DNA of 64,000 nucleotides from the NCBI RefSeq assembly GCF_014193585.1, contig NZ_BLXY01000014.1:1-64000 (forward strand). Direction: 5' to 3'. A program made the translations under genes and the position numbers. The notes below the pieces were generated by a model, which was not told where the DNA came from, did not search any database, and saw nothing but the letters and a program-made list of their open reading frames with translations. The stretch is from Geomonas paludis (lineage in GTDB: Bacteria > Desulfobacterota > Desulfuromonadia > Geobacterales > Geobacteraceae). Shown in pieces: positions 9,201-16,500 of the stretch (positions are counted from its first letter, which is position 1; each line of letters starts with the position of its first letter).

Positions 9201-11436
9201 TATAGGCAAGCCCGTCGGTCAGGGCGGTGCAAGTAGCGGATGCGGTCGAGCCGCTGGCCACTGCCACCGAGGAGCAGTTGGCCGTACCGGAGAAGGTGTT
9301 GGCGTTGGTGATCATCTCCACCTGGAGGGTCACGTTATCGCCGTTCACGTCGGTGACGGTGGACTTGATCACGACCGTGGTGCCGGTCGCGGTGCCGGCC
9401 TGCGCGATGGCGGTGCTGCCGTCGGCCTGGTACTGGCTGGCGGACGGCGCGTTGGGCGCGGTCGGCCCGATGGTGGTGAAGCTCCAGGTCGTGGTGTACG
9501 CCGAGATGTTGCCTGCGGCGTCCTTCGCCCTCACGTGCCAGTAATAAGTAGTGCCGCCGGTAAGCGTCGGTGCGAAGGTCCTGGTTGTCTGCCAGCCGCT
9601 CTGCTGCACGCCGGTGGTGAAGCCGCTGTCGGTGGCCAGTTCGAAGAAGTACTGGACCACAGCGCTCACGTTGGCGTCGGTTGCGGTACCGGAACTGAGC
9701 GAAGTGGTCAGCGCCTGGTTGGCGGCCAGGTTGGCCGGGGCCGTGTTGGTGAGGCCGGCCGGGGCCACGGTATCGACGATCACGGTGACCGAGGCGGGGG
9801 TGCTGTCCTCGTTGGAGGCGCTGTCCACGGCCTTGGCCAGGATGGTGTGGGAGACGTAGTCCTCGGCAGGCAGGGTCCAGGAGAAGGACCAGGCCGAGGT
9901 CCCGGTCGCCGCGCTCCAGGTGGAGCCGTTGTTGGTGGAGACCTGTACCGAGCCGAGGGCGTTGGTCCCCGCGGTAGCGCTACCGGTGATGGCTGCCGGG
10001 CTGGTGCTCAGTACTGCCGATGCTGCCGGAGCGCTGATGGCGGTATCCGGGCGGACGATGGGTGCCGCCGTGGTGTAGCTGAACGGATACGAGCTCGCCA
10101 TCGCGTTGCCGGCGGTATCGGTGATACCGGTGCCGGCGGTCACGGTGTAGGAGGTGGAGCCGGCCTGGCCGGTCGGGGTGAAGACTGCCTGGCTGCCGGA
10201 GCAGCTGGTCTTGGTCAGGGTGACTGCCGGCGCGATGGTAACGCTGCTGGTGGTGACCGTGGCGCAGTTCACCGCCTCGCTGAAGTTCAGGGTAACGGTG
10301 CTGTCCGGGGTGACGCCGGTGGCGCCGGTGGTCGGGACGGTGCTGGTGACGGTCGGCTTGACCGTGTCGACGAGGACGGTGACCGGCGAGCCGTACACGA
10401 GAGAGACATTGCCGGCGGCGTCCTTGGCCCAGGGATAGAGGGTGAAGCTGCCATCGGCGGTGACCGTGTAACTGGTCGGCGCGGTGGCGGTCCACCCTGC
10501 AGCGCCGGCAAGCGGAGCGGTGGCGCTCGTGGTGATCATGTAGCCGGTCACGCCGGTGTTGTCGGTCGCGGCGAAGCCGGAGACCGGGATGGTCCTGGAC
10601 AGCGACGGCGTCGTGGCGGCAAAGCCTGCCGAGACCACCGGCTTGGTGGTGTCGGTCCCGTTGGAGACGGTGACGGTGATGGTCTGCTCCACGTGGGACT
10701 TCGCGGAGTCGTGACCGACACCCATGACCACGATGGTGTAGGTGCCATTGGCCGTGCCGGCCGGAACGGTCACCTTGGCGTCGGTACCCATGTTGTCGGC
10801 GATGCCGTCCAGGTCACCCGCCGTTGCGTTGTCGTAGGCGGCGTTCCTGTTCCCGGTGTCCCAGACGGTGGTGTCGAAGTTGATGGTGTAACCCACCGGG
10901 CTGTTCGGGAACTCACTCGCGGTGCTGTAGGAGTCGGCGGTGGCCCAGCCTGCGGTAACCCCGTCGGTCGCATCCCAGACGCTGTTCCACCCGGGGATGG
11001 CAGGATTGTTCGCCGTACCCTTGGCAAGTGTCCACCCTGTCGGCAGGTTGATCTCGGCGCCGACGCCGACCTGGCCGCCCGCGGCGTTGGTCACGTTGGT
11101 GAACTTCCAGTCGATCTCGAAGGAGCCGCCCGGGGCGACCGTCACCGAGGTCCCCACCACGCCGTTGATGGCGGTGGTGATGGTTGCGTTCGGGTCGGCC
11201 TGCACGTGGCACCCGGAACCGCTGCAAGAGCCGTACTTGGTCGGCCACGCGTTGGCGTAGTCGGGCATGAAATAGGTGGTCAGGCCGAAAACGGCGACGA
11301 TCAGCGTCATCACCAGCGAGCCTATCAGGTTCATGCGGGTCCGGCCGCTCATGTTGCGCAACAGTCCCAGTCCGGATGCAGCTTCAACTGTTTCCTGAGT
11401 TGTCGACTCTCTCATCGATCTCCTCAAATCCTTCAT
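3298..11436 (-). CDS. Giant Ig-repeat multiheme c-type cytochrome, 2712 residues
   Basis: A secreted, probably surface-exposed cytochrome. An unusually long basic N-terminus precedes a hydrophobic segment (about 37-56) and a possible signal-peptidase site (ANA-W). The first haem site is CX4CH (C71, C76, H77), followed by a beta-sandwich-like region. Residues about 230-2100 are Ig, fibronectin or Big_5-like domains, including two units of exactly 1605 bp. Nine CXXCH motifs then cluster at about 2215-2625. So a single N-terminal haem and a nine-haem C-terminal head are separated by a stalk of roughly 1900 residues. The start is supported by AGGAG in TAGGAGCGCTCG before the ATG, 13 bp after the upstream stop. 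I infer an extended surface electron-transfer or adhesive protein; substrate unknown. The tail has a CX10C-NKH pattern that is not a standard haem site. Confidence 0.9.
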   Translation of the reverse strand: MKDLRRSMRESTTQETVEAASGLGLLRNMSGRTRMNLIGSLVMTLIVAVFGLTTYFMPDYANAWPTKYGSCSGSGCHVQADPNATITTAINGVVGTSVTVAPGGSFEIDWKFTNVTNAAGGQVGVGAEINLPTGWTLAKGTANNPAIPGWNSVWDATDGVTAGWATADSYSTASEFPNSPVGYTINFDTTVWDTGNRNAAYDNATAGDLDGIADNMGTDAKVTVPAGTANGTYTIVVMGVGHDSAKSHVEQTITVTVSNGTDTTKPVVSAGFAATTPSLSRTIPVSGFAATDNTGVTGYMITTSATAPLAGAAGWTATAPTSYTVTADGSFTLYPWAKDAAGNVSLVYGSPVTVLVDTVKPTVTSTVPTTGATGVTPDSTVTLNFSEAVNCATVTTSSVTIAPAVTLTKTSCSGSQAVFTPTGQAGSTSYTVTAGTGITDTAGNAMASSYPFSYTTAAPIVRPDTAISAPAASAVLSTSPAAITGSATAGTNALGSVQVSTNNGSTWSAATGTSAWSFSWTLPAEDYVSHTILAKAVDSASNEDSTPASVTVIVDTVAPAGLTNTAPANLAANQALTTSLSSGTATDANVSAVVQYFFELATDSGFTTGVQQSGWQTTRTFAPTLTGGTTYYWHVRAKDAAGNISAYTTTWSFTTIGPTAPNAPSASQYQADGSTAIAQAGTATGTTVVIKSTVTDVNGDNVTLQVEMITNANTFSGTANCSSVAVASGSTASATCTALTDGLAYKWRARTTDGTLNSAWVDFGASNPDFTVTVPNTTPAAPTALAQYQADGTTAIATGGTASSNVVVIGATVDGGNGDKVLLEVDLNNDGVADCASPYVTGPATAQAVCNGLADGSYDWRVRAKDSKAVSSAWTAFSGTPDFLVSTGLDFGVDTTPPTDGIASATSGDGYITVNWTAATDSGAGLDPVNTYKLVKSSVSTPADCSAAALYTGNGTSYFDSAVTNGSTYYYRVCALDEVTNLSVGVTVSGSPSTIALPDTSITAPAANSVVTTGPVSITGGSSAGANPVASVQVSTNNGTTWAAATGTAPWSFTWAPPTEDYVAHTILAKGVDSLGYADGTPAQVVVRVDNVAPANVANATPANLATNVALSSSLTSATATDANTSAALQYFFELATDNTFTTGVQQSGWQTGTSFAPTLASANSYYWHVRAMDAAGNISNYSTTWSFSTIGQSGPDAPVAAQYQADGTTAIAQAGTATGSTVVIKAPVSDPNGDNVTLQVEMITNGNAFAGVANCSSIAVTSGSTASAACSGLTDGLSYKWRARTTDGTYNSAWVDFGGSDPDFTVSFSNAAPAAPSALAQFQADGTTAIASGAAATTNVVVIGATVDGGNGDAVLLEVDLNNDGIADCASPYVTGPATAQAFCGGLADGSFDWRARAKDSKGAVSAWTAFTGTPDFTVATGLDFAVDTTPPTDGSASDASGDGYISISWTPASDAGAGLDPVNTYKVVKSSVSTPADCSGTALYTGNGTSYFDNAVVNGTTYYYRVCALDEVGNLSAGTTISGSASAIALPDTTMSAPAANTVVTTGPVSIAGTASAGANPLASVQVSTNNGTTWAAAIGTTAWSFSWAPSTEDYVAHTILAKGVDSLGYADATPAQVTVRVDNVAPAGLNNSAPANLAAAVALNASLTSTTATDGNTSAAVQYFFEIATNSGFTTGVQQSGWQAGTSFTPTLAPATQYFWHVMAKDAAGNTTAYTTTWSFTSSVVAPETVLSAPAAGTVFSTSPAAISGTATAGTNPLGSVQVSVNNGTSWNTATGTGSWSYSWTLPAEDYVAHTILARAVDNASNADPTPASVSVYVDTVAPTGFANSTPANLATSVATTTSLTTSAATDANVTAPVQYFFEIATNSGFTTGVQQSTWQTGLSFAPTLDYGTTYYWHVRAKDAAGNISAYSTTTSFTTAAAVTTVGQGTGEISLTIPPGATEMDLDTFTLATQAGTDTVTGLTVTLANGTWAGIASINVTDDTGTTVYGSANPGSNTVAITLTTPITVTTTPTQYVLVINAKTAVSMPAPPGATYAVTGTVTAITSSNPKAYGDSASATVTIDNLSPANVTAAGGAAGIASNTLYWTNPADSDFAGIVVLRRAGSAVTDTPVEGVSYLQDNVIGSSTVAYSGSLNNFIDAPLTNGTVYYYKIFAVDARGNYSATGVAVGPYTPVRTAWANSPMLHTSTTTGSTKWSANGGWGEPGKKYGAFTCATCHTMSTTSIMRVATSVATGDGSNWPITPPAPTVAVSYLNPATDKGSDTVHATSNRICEVCHSQTSVHKYNNTVAGHNGTVNCTQCHSHSAGFKGSGGSCLLCHNTPRGVRQQVVGATLGSTGDDFVRPSRHIKNTTVKNVDCIICHAEGDITSTESSVKQVGAHMNGVVKLRNVDAQGNPGTAGTNFWNWPGRRAGGTTITSADRDNMDRFCVNCHDADGANTITVDAAGTGITTGTGVARRTTPFNPLDGGTPLNVKSQFNSGNAVGSAYASHHNLNIYTKRYTSTYASTYASRGGWTGTSKDNVAMTWNTGLHCSDCHLNESNAHGARNATRMLQDKNGADAAATNTNDGSATFVCYRCHLSTVYNYSNVTVTGKARIEHSSFDNVPWGPGTYNDHGIVCLNCHMGGGVNTIGGIHGNNRSITTLTAGATKSYRFIYGGQLGLNISEANWATTTAPTCYTASSTWGGACNKHDGSAGTGRIGTPNYARPLQ
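5840..10040 (-). repeat. Tandem 1605-bp coding repeats in the Ig-like stalk
   Basis: The codons for the recurring QYFFE motif fall at about 9641, 8036, 6431 and 5840. The first two intervals are both exactly 1605 bp (535 codons) and the last is about 591 bp. Each long unit contains the same series of domains, opening with PDT.I.APAA-like and YQADG-like motifs. Two full units and shorter derivatives are present. Exact length conservation indicates recent in-frame duplication or gene conversion. Confidence 0.8.
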
Positions 11437-11449
11437 CGAGCGCTCCTAT

Positions 11450-13444
11450 CTAGTATTGCGTCCAGCTGCCGGTTGCGCCCTTGCTGTCGGTGGCGCGAGC
11501 CTGCCATTTGAAACGCCCGTTGGTAATGCCGCTGCAGGTTGTGGCCGCGGTGCTGCCGCTGGCGACCAACGTGCTGCTGCAGGTCGGGGTGCCGGTGAAG
11601 CCGGCGGTCACGTCGGCAAGCTCGATGTCAAGCTGCACCGTGTCGCTGTCCGGGTCGGTCACCGTCCCCTTGAAGATCAGCGTGGTCAGGTTGGTGTAGA
11701 GGCCCTTGGTCAGCACCGTGGTGCCGTCGCTCTTGTACTGAACCAGCGTTGCCGGCGCGCCCGGAGCGTTGTTCGGAGCCGGGGCGGAGGTGGTGTAGCT
11801 GAACGGGTAGCTGGCGGCCAGCGTGTTGCCGGCGGTGTCAGCCACGGCCGCACCCACCGTCACCGTGTAGCTGGTGGAGTTGGCCTGCCCGGACGGCTGG
11901 AAGACCGCCTGGGTACCGGAGCAGCTGGTCCTGGTCCAGCCGACCGCCGGGGAGATGGTCACCGTGCCGGTGGTCACCGTGGTGCAGTTCACGTTCTCGC
12001 TGAAGTTCAGGGTCACCGTCCCGTTCAGAGTGGTAGCGGTGGCGCCGTTCACCGGCACCGTGCTCGACACCGTCGGCTTCACCGTGTCGACGACTACCGC
12101 GACCGGAGAGCCGTACACTGCGGAGACGTTGCCGTAGGTGTCCTTGGCCCAGGGGTACAGGGTGAAGCTGCCGTCGGAGGCGACCGTGTAGTTGGTGGGG
12201 GCGGTGCCGAGCCACCCCGCGCCGCCGGCAAGCGGTGCGGTGGCGCTGGTGGTGATCATGTAGCCGGTAACAGCGTTGGCGTCGGTTGCAGCGAACCCGG
12301 AGACCGTGATGGTGCGGGACAGCGACGGCGTCGTGGCGGCAAAGCCCGCGCTTACCACCGGCTTGGTCGAGTCGACGAAGACCGCGACCGGCGAGCCGTA
12401 CACGTTGGAGACGTTACCCGCAGCGTCCTTGGCCCAGGGGTAAAGAGTGTAGCTGCCGTCGGCGGCCACGGTGTAGCTAGTCGGTGCGGTACCAGTCCAC
12501 CCTGCTGCGCCGGCAAGCGGTGCGGTAGAGCTGGTAGTGATGATGTAACCGGTGACCCCGGTGTTGTCGGTAGCTGCGAAACCGGAAACCGGGATGGTCT
12601 TTGAGAGCGAGGGGGTGGTCGCCGCGAAGCCTGCCGACACCACCGGCTTGGTGGTGTCGCCGCCACCGCCGGAAGATACCGTAACCGTGATGGCCTGCTC
12701 GACATGCGACTTCGAGGAGTCGTGACCGGCGCCCATCACCACAATGGTGTAGGTCCCGGCTGCAGTACCGGCAGGGACCGTCACAATGGCGTCGGTACCC
12801 ATGTTGTCGGCGATGCCGTCCAGGTCCTTGCCTGCAGCGGCGTTGTCATAGGCCGCGTTCCTCGTGCCGGTGTCCCAGGCGGTGGTGTCGTAGTTGATGG
12901 TGTAACCAACCGGGCTATTGGGAAACTCGGTCGCAGTGCTGTAGGAGTTGGCGGTGGCCCAGCCGGCAGGGACGCCGTCGGCAGCATCCCACACCGCGTT
13001 CCAGCCGGGAATCGCCGGCGAGTTCACCGTACCCTTGGCGAGACCCCAGCCCGAGGGGAGGTTGATCTCGAAACCAATGCCGACCTGACCGCCTGCCGCG
13101 TTGGTCACGTTGGTCACCCTCCAGTCCACCTCGAAGGTACCTCCCGGAGCCACCGTCACCGAAGTGCCGACGATGCCGTTGATCGCGGTGGTTATGGTCC
13201 CGTCCGGGTCTACCTGAGTGTGGCAGGCGCTGCAGGAGCTATACTTGGTCGGCCACGCGTTGGCGTTGGGCAGGAAGTAAGAAGTGACGCAGAATCCGGT
13301 GAGCAGCAGGATCATCACCAGCGACGCGACCAAGTTCGTGCGCACACGACCGCTCACGTTCCCGATGATCCCCTGCGACTGGACAGCTGCCAGTTCCGAA
13401 CTTTCCTCCGGGTGGATTCCTGCTTCTACAACTGCTTTTTTCAT
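11450..13444 (-). CDS. Ig-repeat monohaem cytochrome-like protein, 664 residues
   Basis: A paralogue of the N-terminal part of the downstream 2712-residue protein. It has the same long basic N-terminus, a hydrophobic segment at about 36-56, a single haem motif (C71-SA-C74-H75), the same beta-sandwich region, three related Ig-like repeats opening with a TTPSLS motif, and one Big_5-like domain. It stops inside the next domain, just after a WQARATDSKG motif, where the longer paralogue continues. The ribosome-binding site is GAGG, 5 nt before the ATG. The next gene starts 13 bp after its stop, so the two are probably co-translated. It may be a genuine short partner, or the truncated remnant of a duplicated giant gene. 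The precise role is unknown. Confidence 0.85.
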   Translation of the reverse strand: MKKAVVEAGIHPEESSELAAVQSQGIIGNVSGRVRTNLVASLVMILLLTGFCVTSYFLPNANAWPTKYSSCSACHTQVDPDGTITTAINGIVGTSVTVAPGGTFEVDWRVTNVTNAAGGQVGIGFEINLPSGWGLAKGTVNSPAIPGWNAVWDAADGVPAGWATANSYSTATEFPNSPVGYTINYDTTAWDTGTRNAAYDNAAAGKDLDGIADNMGTDAIVTVPAGTAAGTYTIVVMGAGHDSSKSHVEQAITVTVSSGGGGDTTKPVVSAGFAATTPSLSKTIPVSGFAATDNTGVTGYIITTSSTAPLAGAAGWTGTAPTSYTVAADGSYTLYPWAKDAAGNVSNVYGSPVAVFVDSTKPVVSAGFAATTPSLSRTITVSGFAATDANAVTGYMITTSATAPLAGGAGWLGTAPTNYTVASDGSFTLYPWAKDTYGNVSAVYGSPVAVVVDTVKPTVSSTVPVNGATATTLNGTVTLNFSENVNCTTVTTGTVTISPAVGWTRTSCSGTQAVFQPSGQANSTSYTVTVGAAVADTAGNTLAASYPFSYTTSAPAPNNAPGAPATLVQYKSDGTTVLTKGLYTNLTTLIFKGTVTDPDSDTVQLDIELADVTAGFTGTPTCSSTLVASGSTAATTCSGITNGRFKWQARATDSKGATGSWTQY

Positions 13445-13506
13445 AGTGACCTCTTCCCCATCGTTTTTTTCCGTTATGTATCGAAACTCAAAGTTCTTTG
13501 TAAGTC

Positions 13507-13530
13507 CCTCCCGGGCCGGAGCCCGGGAGG
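13507..13530 (-). other. Intercistronic hairpin in the cytochrome operon
   Basis: A perfect 10-bp stem (CCTCCCGGGC, CGGA loop, GCCCGGGAGG) lies 7 bases after the stop of the 56-haem cytochrome gene. It lacks a T-run in either direction, so it may be a weak terminator, a processing site or an mRNA-stabilising element setting the level of the two downstream genes. Confidence 0.55.
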
Positions 13531-13537
13531 AGCGTGG

Positions 13538-16500
13538 TTACAGGTTGACATGGCACATGGTGCAATCGCGTGCTCCGCCGAAGTCGTTGACCCAGTGTAC
13601 GGTCACGCCGTTGTGGCAGACGATGTTGGAGCAACTGCCGCTGGCGTAGCTGCCGACGGTGTTGAGGTACCCCTTCGAGGTGTCGTAAGACGAAGCACCC
13701 TGCTTGTAGGTGCGGGTCTTGTTCCAGCCGGCGAGGCCGCCGGTGTAGTTCACGAAGTTGGCGTCGGTGACCTGCGCCTTGGACTTCATGTAGGTGTTCG
13801 GTACGAAGGCGATGTCGTTCCTGCCGTTGACGTGGTTGGCCAGGTTGGTGATCCTGGAGGCGCCAAGGGCGTCGGTGTTGTTGCCGGTGGTGTTGCCGTG
13901 GCAGGACGCGGTGGAGCAGGAGCTGTTGTACTTGTTCCTGGCCATGTTGACCGTGGTGTAATGGCAGATGTTGCAGCCGATGGTGGTCGACTGTGCCGGG
14001 TCGCCGTGGCCGGCGTTCACCCCGACGGCGCCGGCGGCCGGGAGCAGGCCACTCGTGCCGCTGAAGATGTTGTCGTAGTGGATGCCGACCTTGTGCGTCG
14101 CGTGCGAGTCGGTGCTCGGGGCGTTCTCGTGGCAGCCCGAGCAGCGGGTGGCGGCGGTGTAGGTCTGGTTCCACTGCGGCGTGGTCACGTCGTAATGACA
14201 GTAGACGTTGGAGCAGGAGACGGTACCCAGACCGGTGCTGCCGATCAGGCCCGCTGCGGTGTTCTTCTTCCTCAGCGTGCCGGCGTTGGTGACCGTGTTC
14301 AGCTCCACCTCGACGCTGCCGTTCATGTGGTTCGCGAGGACCACCGGGTGGCAGTTGGCGCAGCCGAAGCCGTAGGCCTTCCAGGTGACGCCGTCGGTGT
14401 CGGAACCGGTGGAGACGTTAGCCGTGTAGTTGTAGAACGGCAGGGTGCCCCATGCGGTGCCGACGTGGCGGGTGTGCGCGCCGGAGAGGGTGGCGTGGCA
14501 GCCCTTGCAGTCAAGCGTCGCGCCCCAGACCGCGTTGGTGGCGCTGTAGCCGGTGCCGCTGTGGCAGGAGACGTTGGTGCAGGTCTTGCTCCCCGGGTAA
14601 CCGAAGCTTGCGGTCCCGCCCGCCACAACGTCGGCCACTTTGTTGGTGTGGCTGCCGATGATCTGGGTGCCGGTGGCGTCGACGGTGGCGCTGTGGCACA
14701 GGACACAGGTAGTGGCGCCGGCCGCCTTCACGTGCTTCTGGTGGGAGTTCGCGCTGGCGGACCCTTGGGCCCCGCTGGTGTAGTTCGGCTCGCCGGCAAC
14801 CGAGGTGAAGGCGACCCCGGCAGTGCCAAAGGCTTTGGCGCCGTGGCAGCCGTTGCAGCCCAGTGCGGTACCGCCCCAGGAGGGGTTGGCCGGTTCCACG
14901 GTCGCAACCATCCCGGTTTGCCCCTTCTTGCCGGAGGTGTGGCAGTAGGTAGCGGAGCAGGTGCCGCCGGCATAGGTGCTGCTCTTGCCGGCCTTGACGC
15001 CGGAGTAGTTCACGTAGGTGTCGGCGTGGACCAGCGTGTTGTAGATCTGGGTATCGCTGGAGACGGATTGTGCGTGGCACTCCACACAGCCGTAGTTGGT
15101 CACGGCGGAGCCGGTGTTCACGTGCTGCGGGTGCGAGCCGGTGGCAAGGATGTTGCTGCCCAGGGCCGCCGGGCCGCCGTGGCAGCCGTTGCAGCCAAGG
15201 GTGGCGCCCCACTGCGCGTCCGCCACGCCTGCCACCTTGCCGTTGCCGGAGTGACAGCTGATGTTGGAGCAGGTCTTGTTGGCGCGTTTGTAGAAGGTTT
15301 TGCCGCCGCCCGAGGTGAAGTTGTTGAAGCCGTTCAGGTGCTGGCTGCTGCTGATGATGGCCGTACCGTTGCTCGTGGTCTTGGAGTGGCAGAAGACGCA
15401 GGTCGCTGCCCCGCCGCTTCCCACGTGCTTCTTGTGGGAGTTGGCGCTCTCGGTCCCCGGAAGGCCGGACGTGTAGTTAGGCTCGCCCGCTACGGTGGTG
15501 AACTCGACCCCGGCGGTGCCAAAGGCTTTCGCGCCGTGGCAGCCGTTGCAGCCCATGCCGGTGCCGCTCCAGTTCGGGGCCGCAGGTTCGATGGTGGCCA
15601 CCATGCCGGACTGCCCCTTCTTGCCGGAGGTGTGGCAGTAGGTCGCGGAACAGGTTCCGCCGACCACGGTGCTCCTCTTGCCCGCCCTGACACCGGAGTA
15701 GTCCACGAAGTTGTTCATGTGGTTGACGGCGCCCAGGGTGGTGTCGCTGGTGACCGTGTTGGCATGGCACTCGACGCACGCCAGGTTGTCGCCGATAACC
15801 GCGCTCTGGTTCGTGTGCTGCGCGTGCGCCCCGGTGACGATCCTGTTGGTGGGCAGGCCGACCGGGCCGCCGTGGCAGCCGTTGCAGTTCAAGGTGGCGC
15901 CCCACTGCGCGTCGGCGACGGAGGCGATCTTGCCGTTGCCCGAGTGGCAGCTGATGTTGGAGCAGGTCTTGTTCACCTTCTTGCCGAAACTGAGGTCGGC
16001 TGCGGTGTAGTTGGAGAAGCCGTTCAGGTGCTGGTTGCCCGCGATCAGCGTGGTGCCGTTTGCGGTGGTCTTCGCGTGGCACTTGGAGCAGGTAGTGGCG
16101 CCGGCGGCGCCTACGTGCTTCTCATGGCTGTTGGCGGCGGCGAGGCCGGAGCTCACGTAGTTCGGCTCGCCCGCCACCGAGGTGAAGGCGACCCCGGCGG
16201 TACCCATGGCTTTCGCGCCGTGGCAGCCGTTGCAACCCATGGCCGCGCCGCCCCAGGAGGGAGCAGCCGGCTCGACCGTCGCCACCATGCCGGTCTGACC
16301 CTTCTTGCCGGAGGTGTGGCAGTAGGTGGCGGAGCAGGTGCCGCCGCTGTAGGTGGTGCTCCTGCCCGCCTTGACGCCGGAGTAGTCGACGAAGCTGTTC
16401 AGGTGGTTGAGCGGCGTGGAGACCAGCGCGTCGCTGGAGACCGTTTTCGAGTGGCACTCGACGCAGCCCAGGTTGTCGCCCAGGACGCTCGGCTGGTCCA

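Noticed and set aside
5788..11511. Very long plus-strand open frames opposite the cytochrome genes (for example 5788..11511, 12704..17536, 23204..26794, 20302..23148)
   Set aside because: They are antisense shadows of high-G+C, repeat-rich genes: Gly/Val/Arg/His-rich, with no signal peptides, motifs or ribosome-binding sites. The minus-strand products carry dozens of regular haem motifs.
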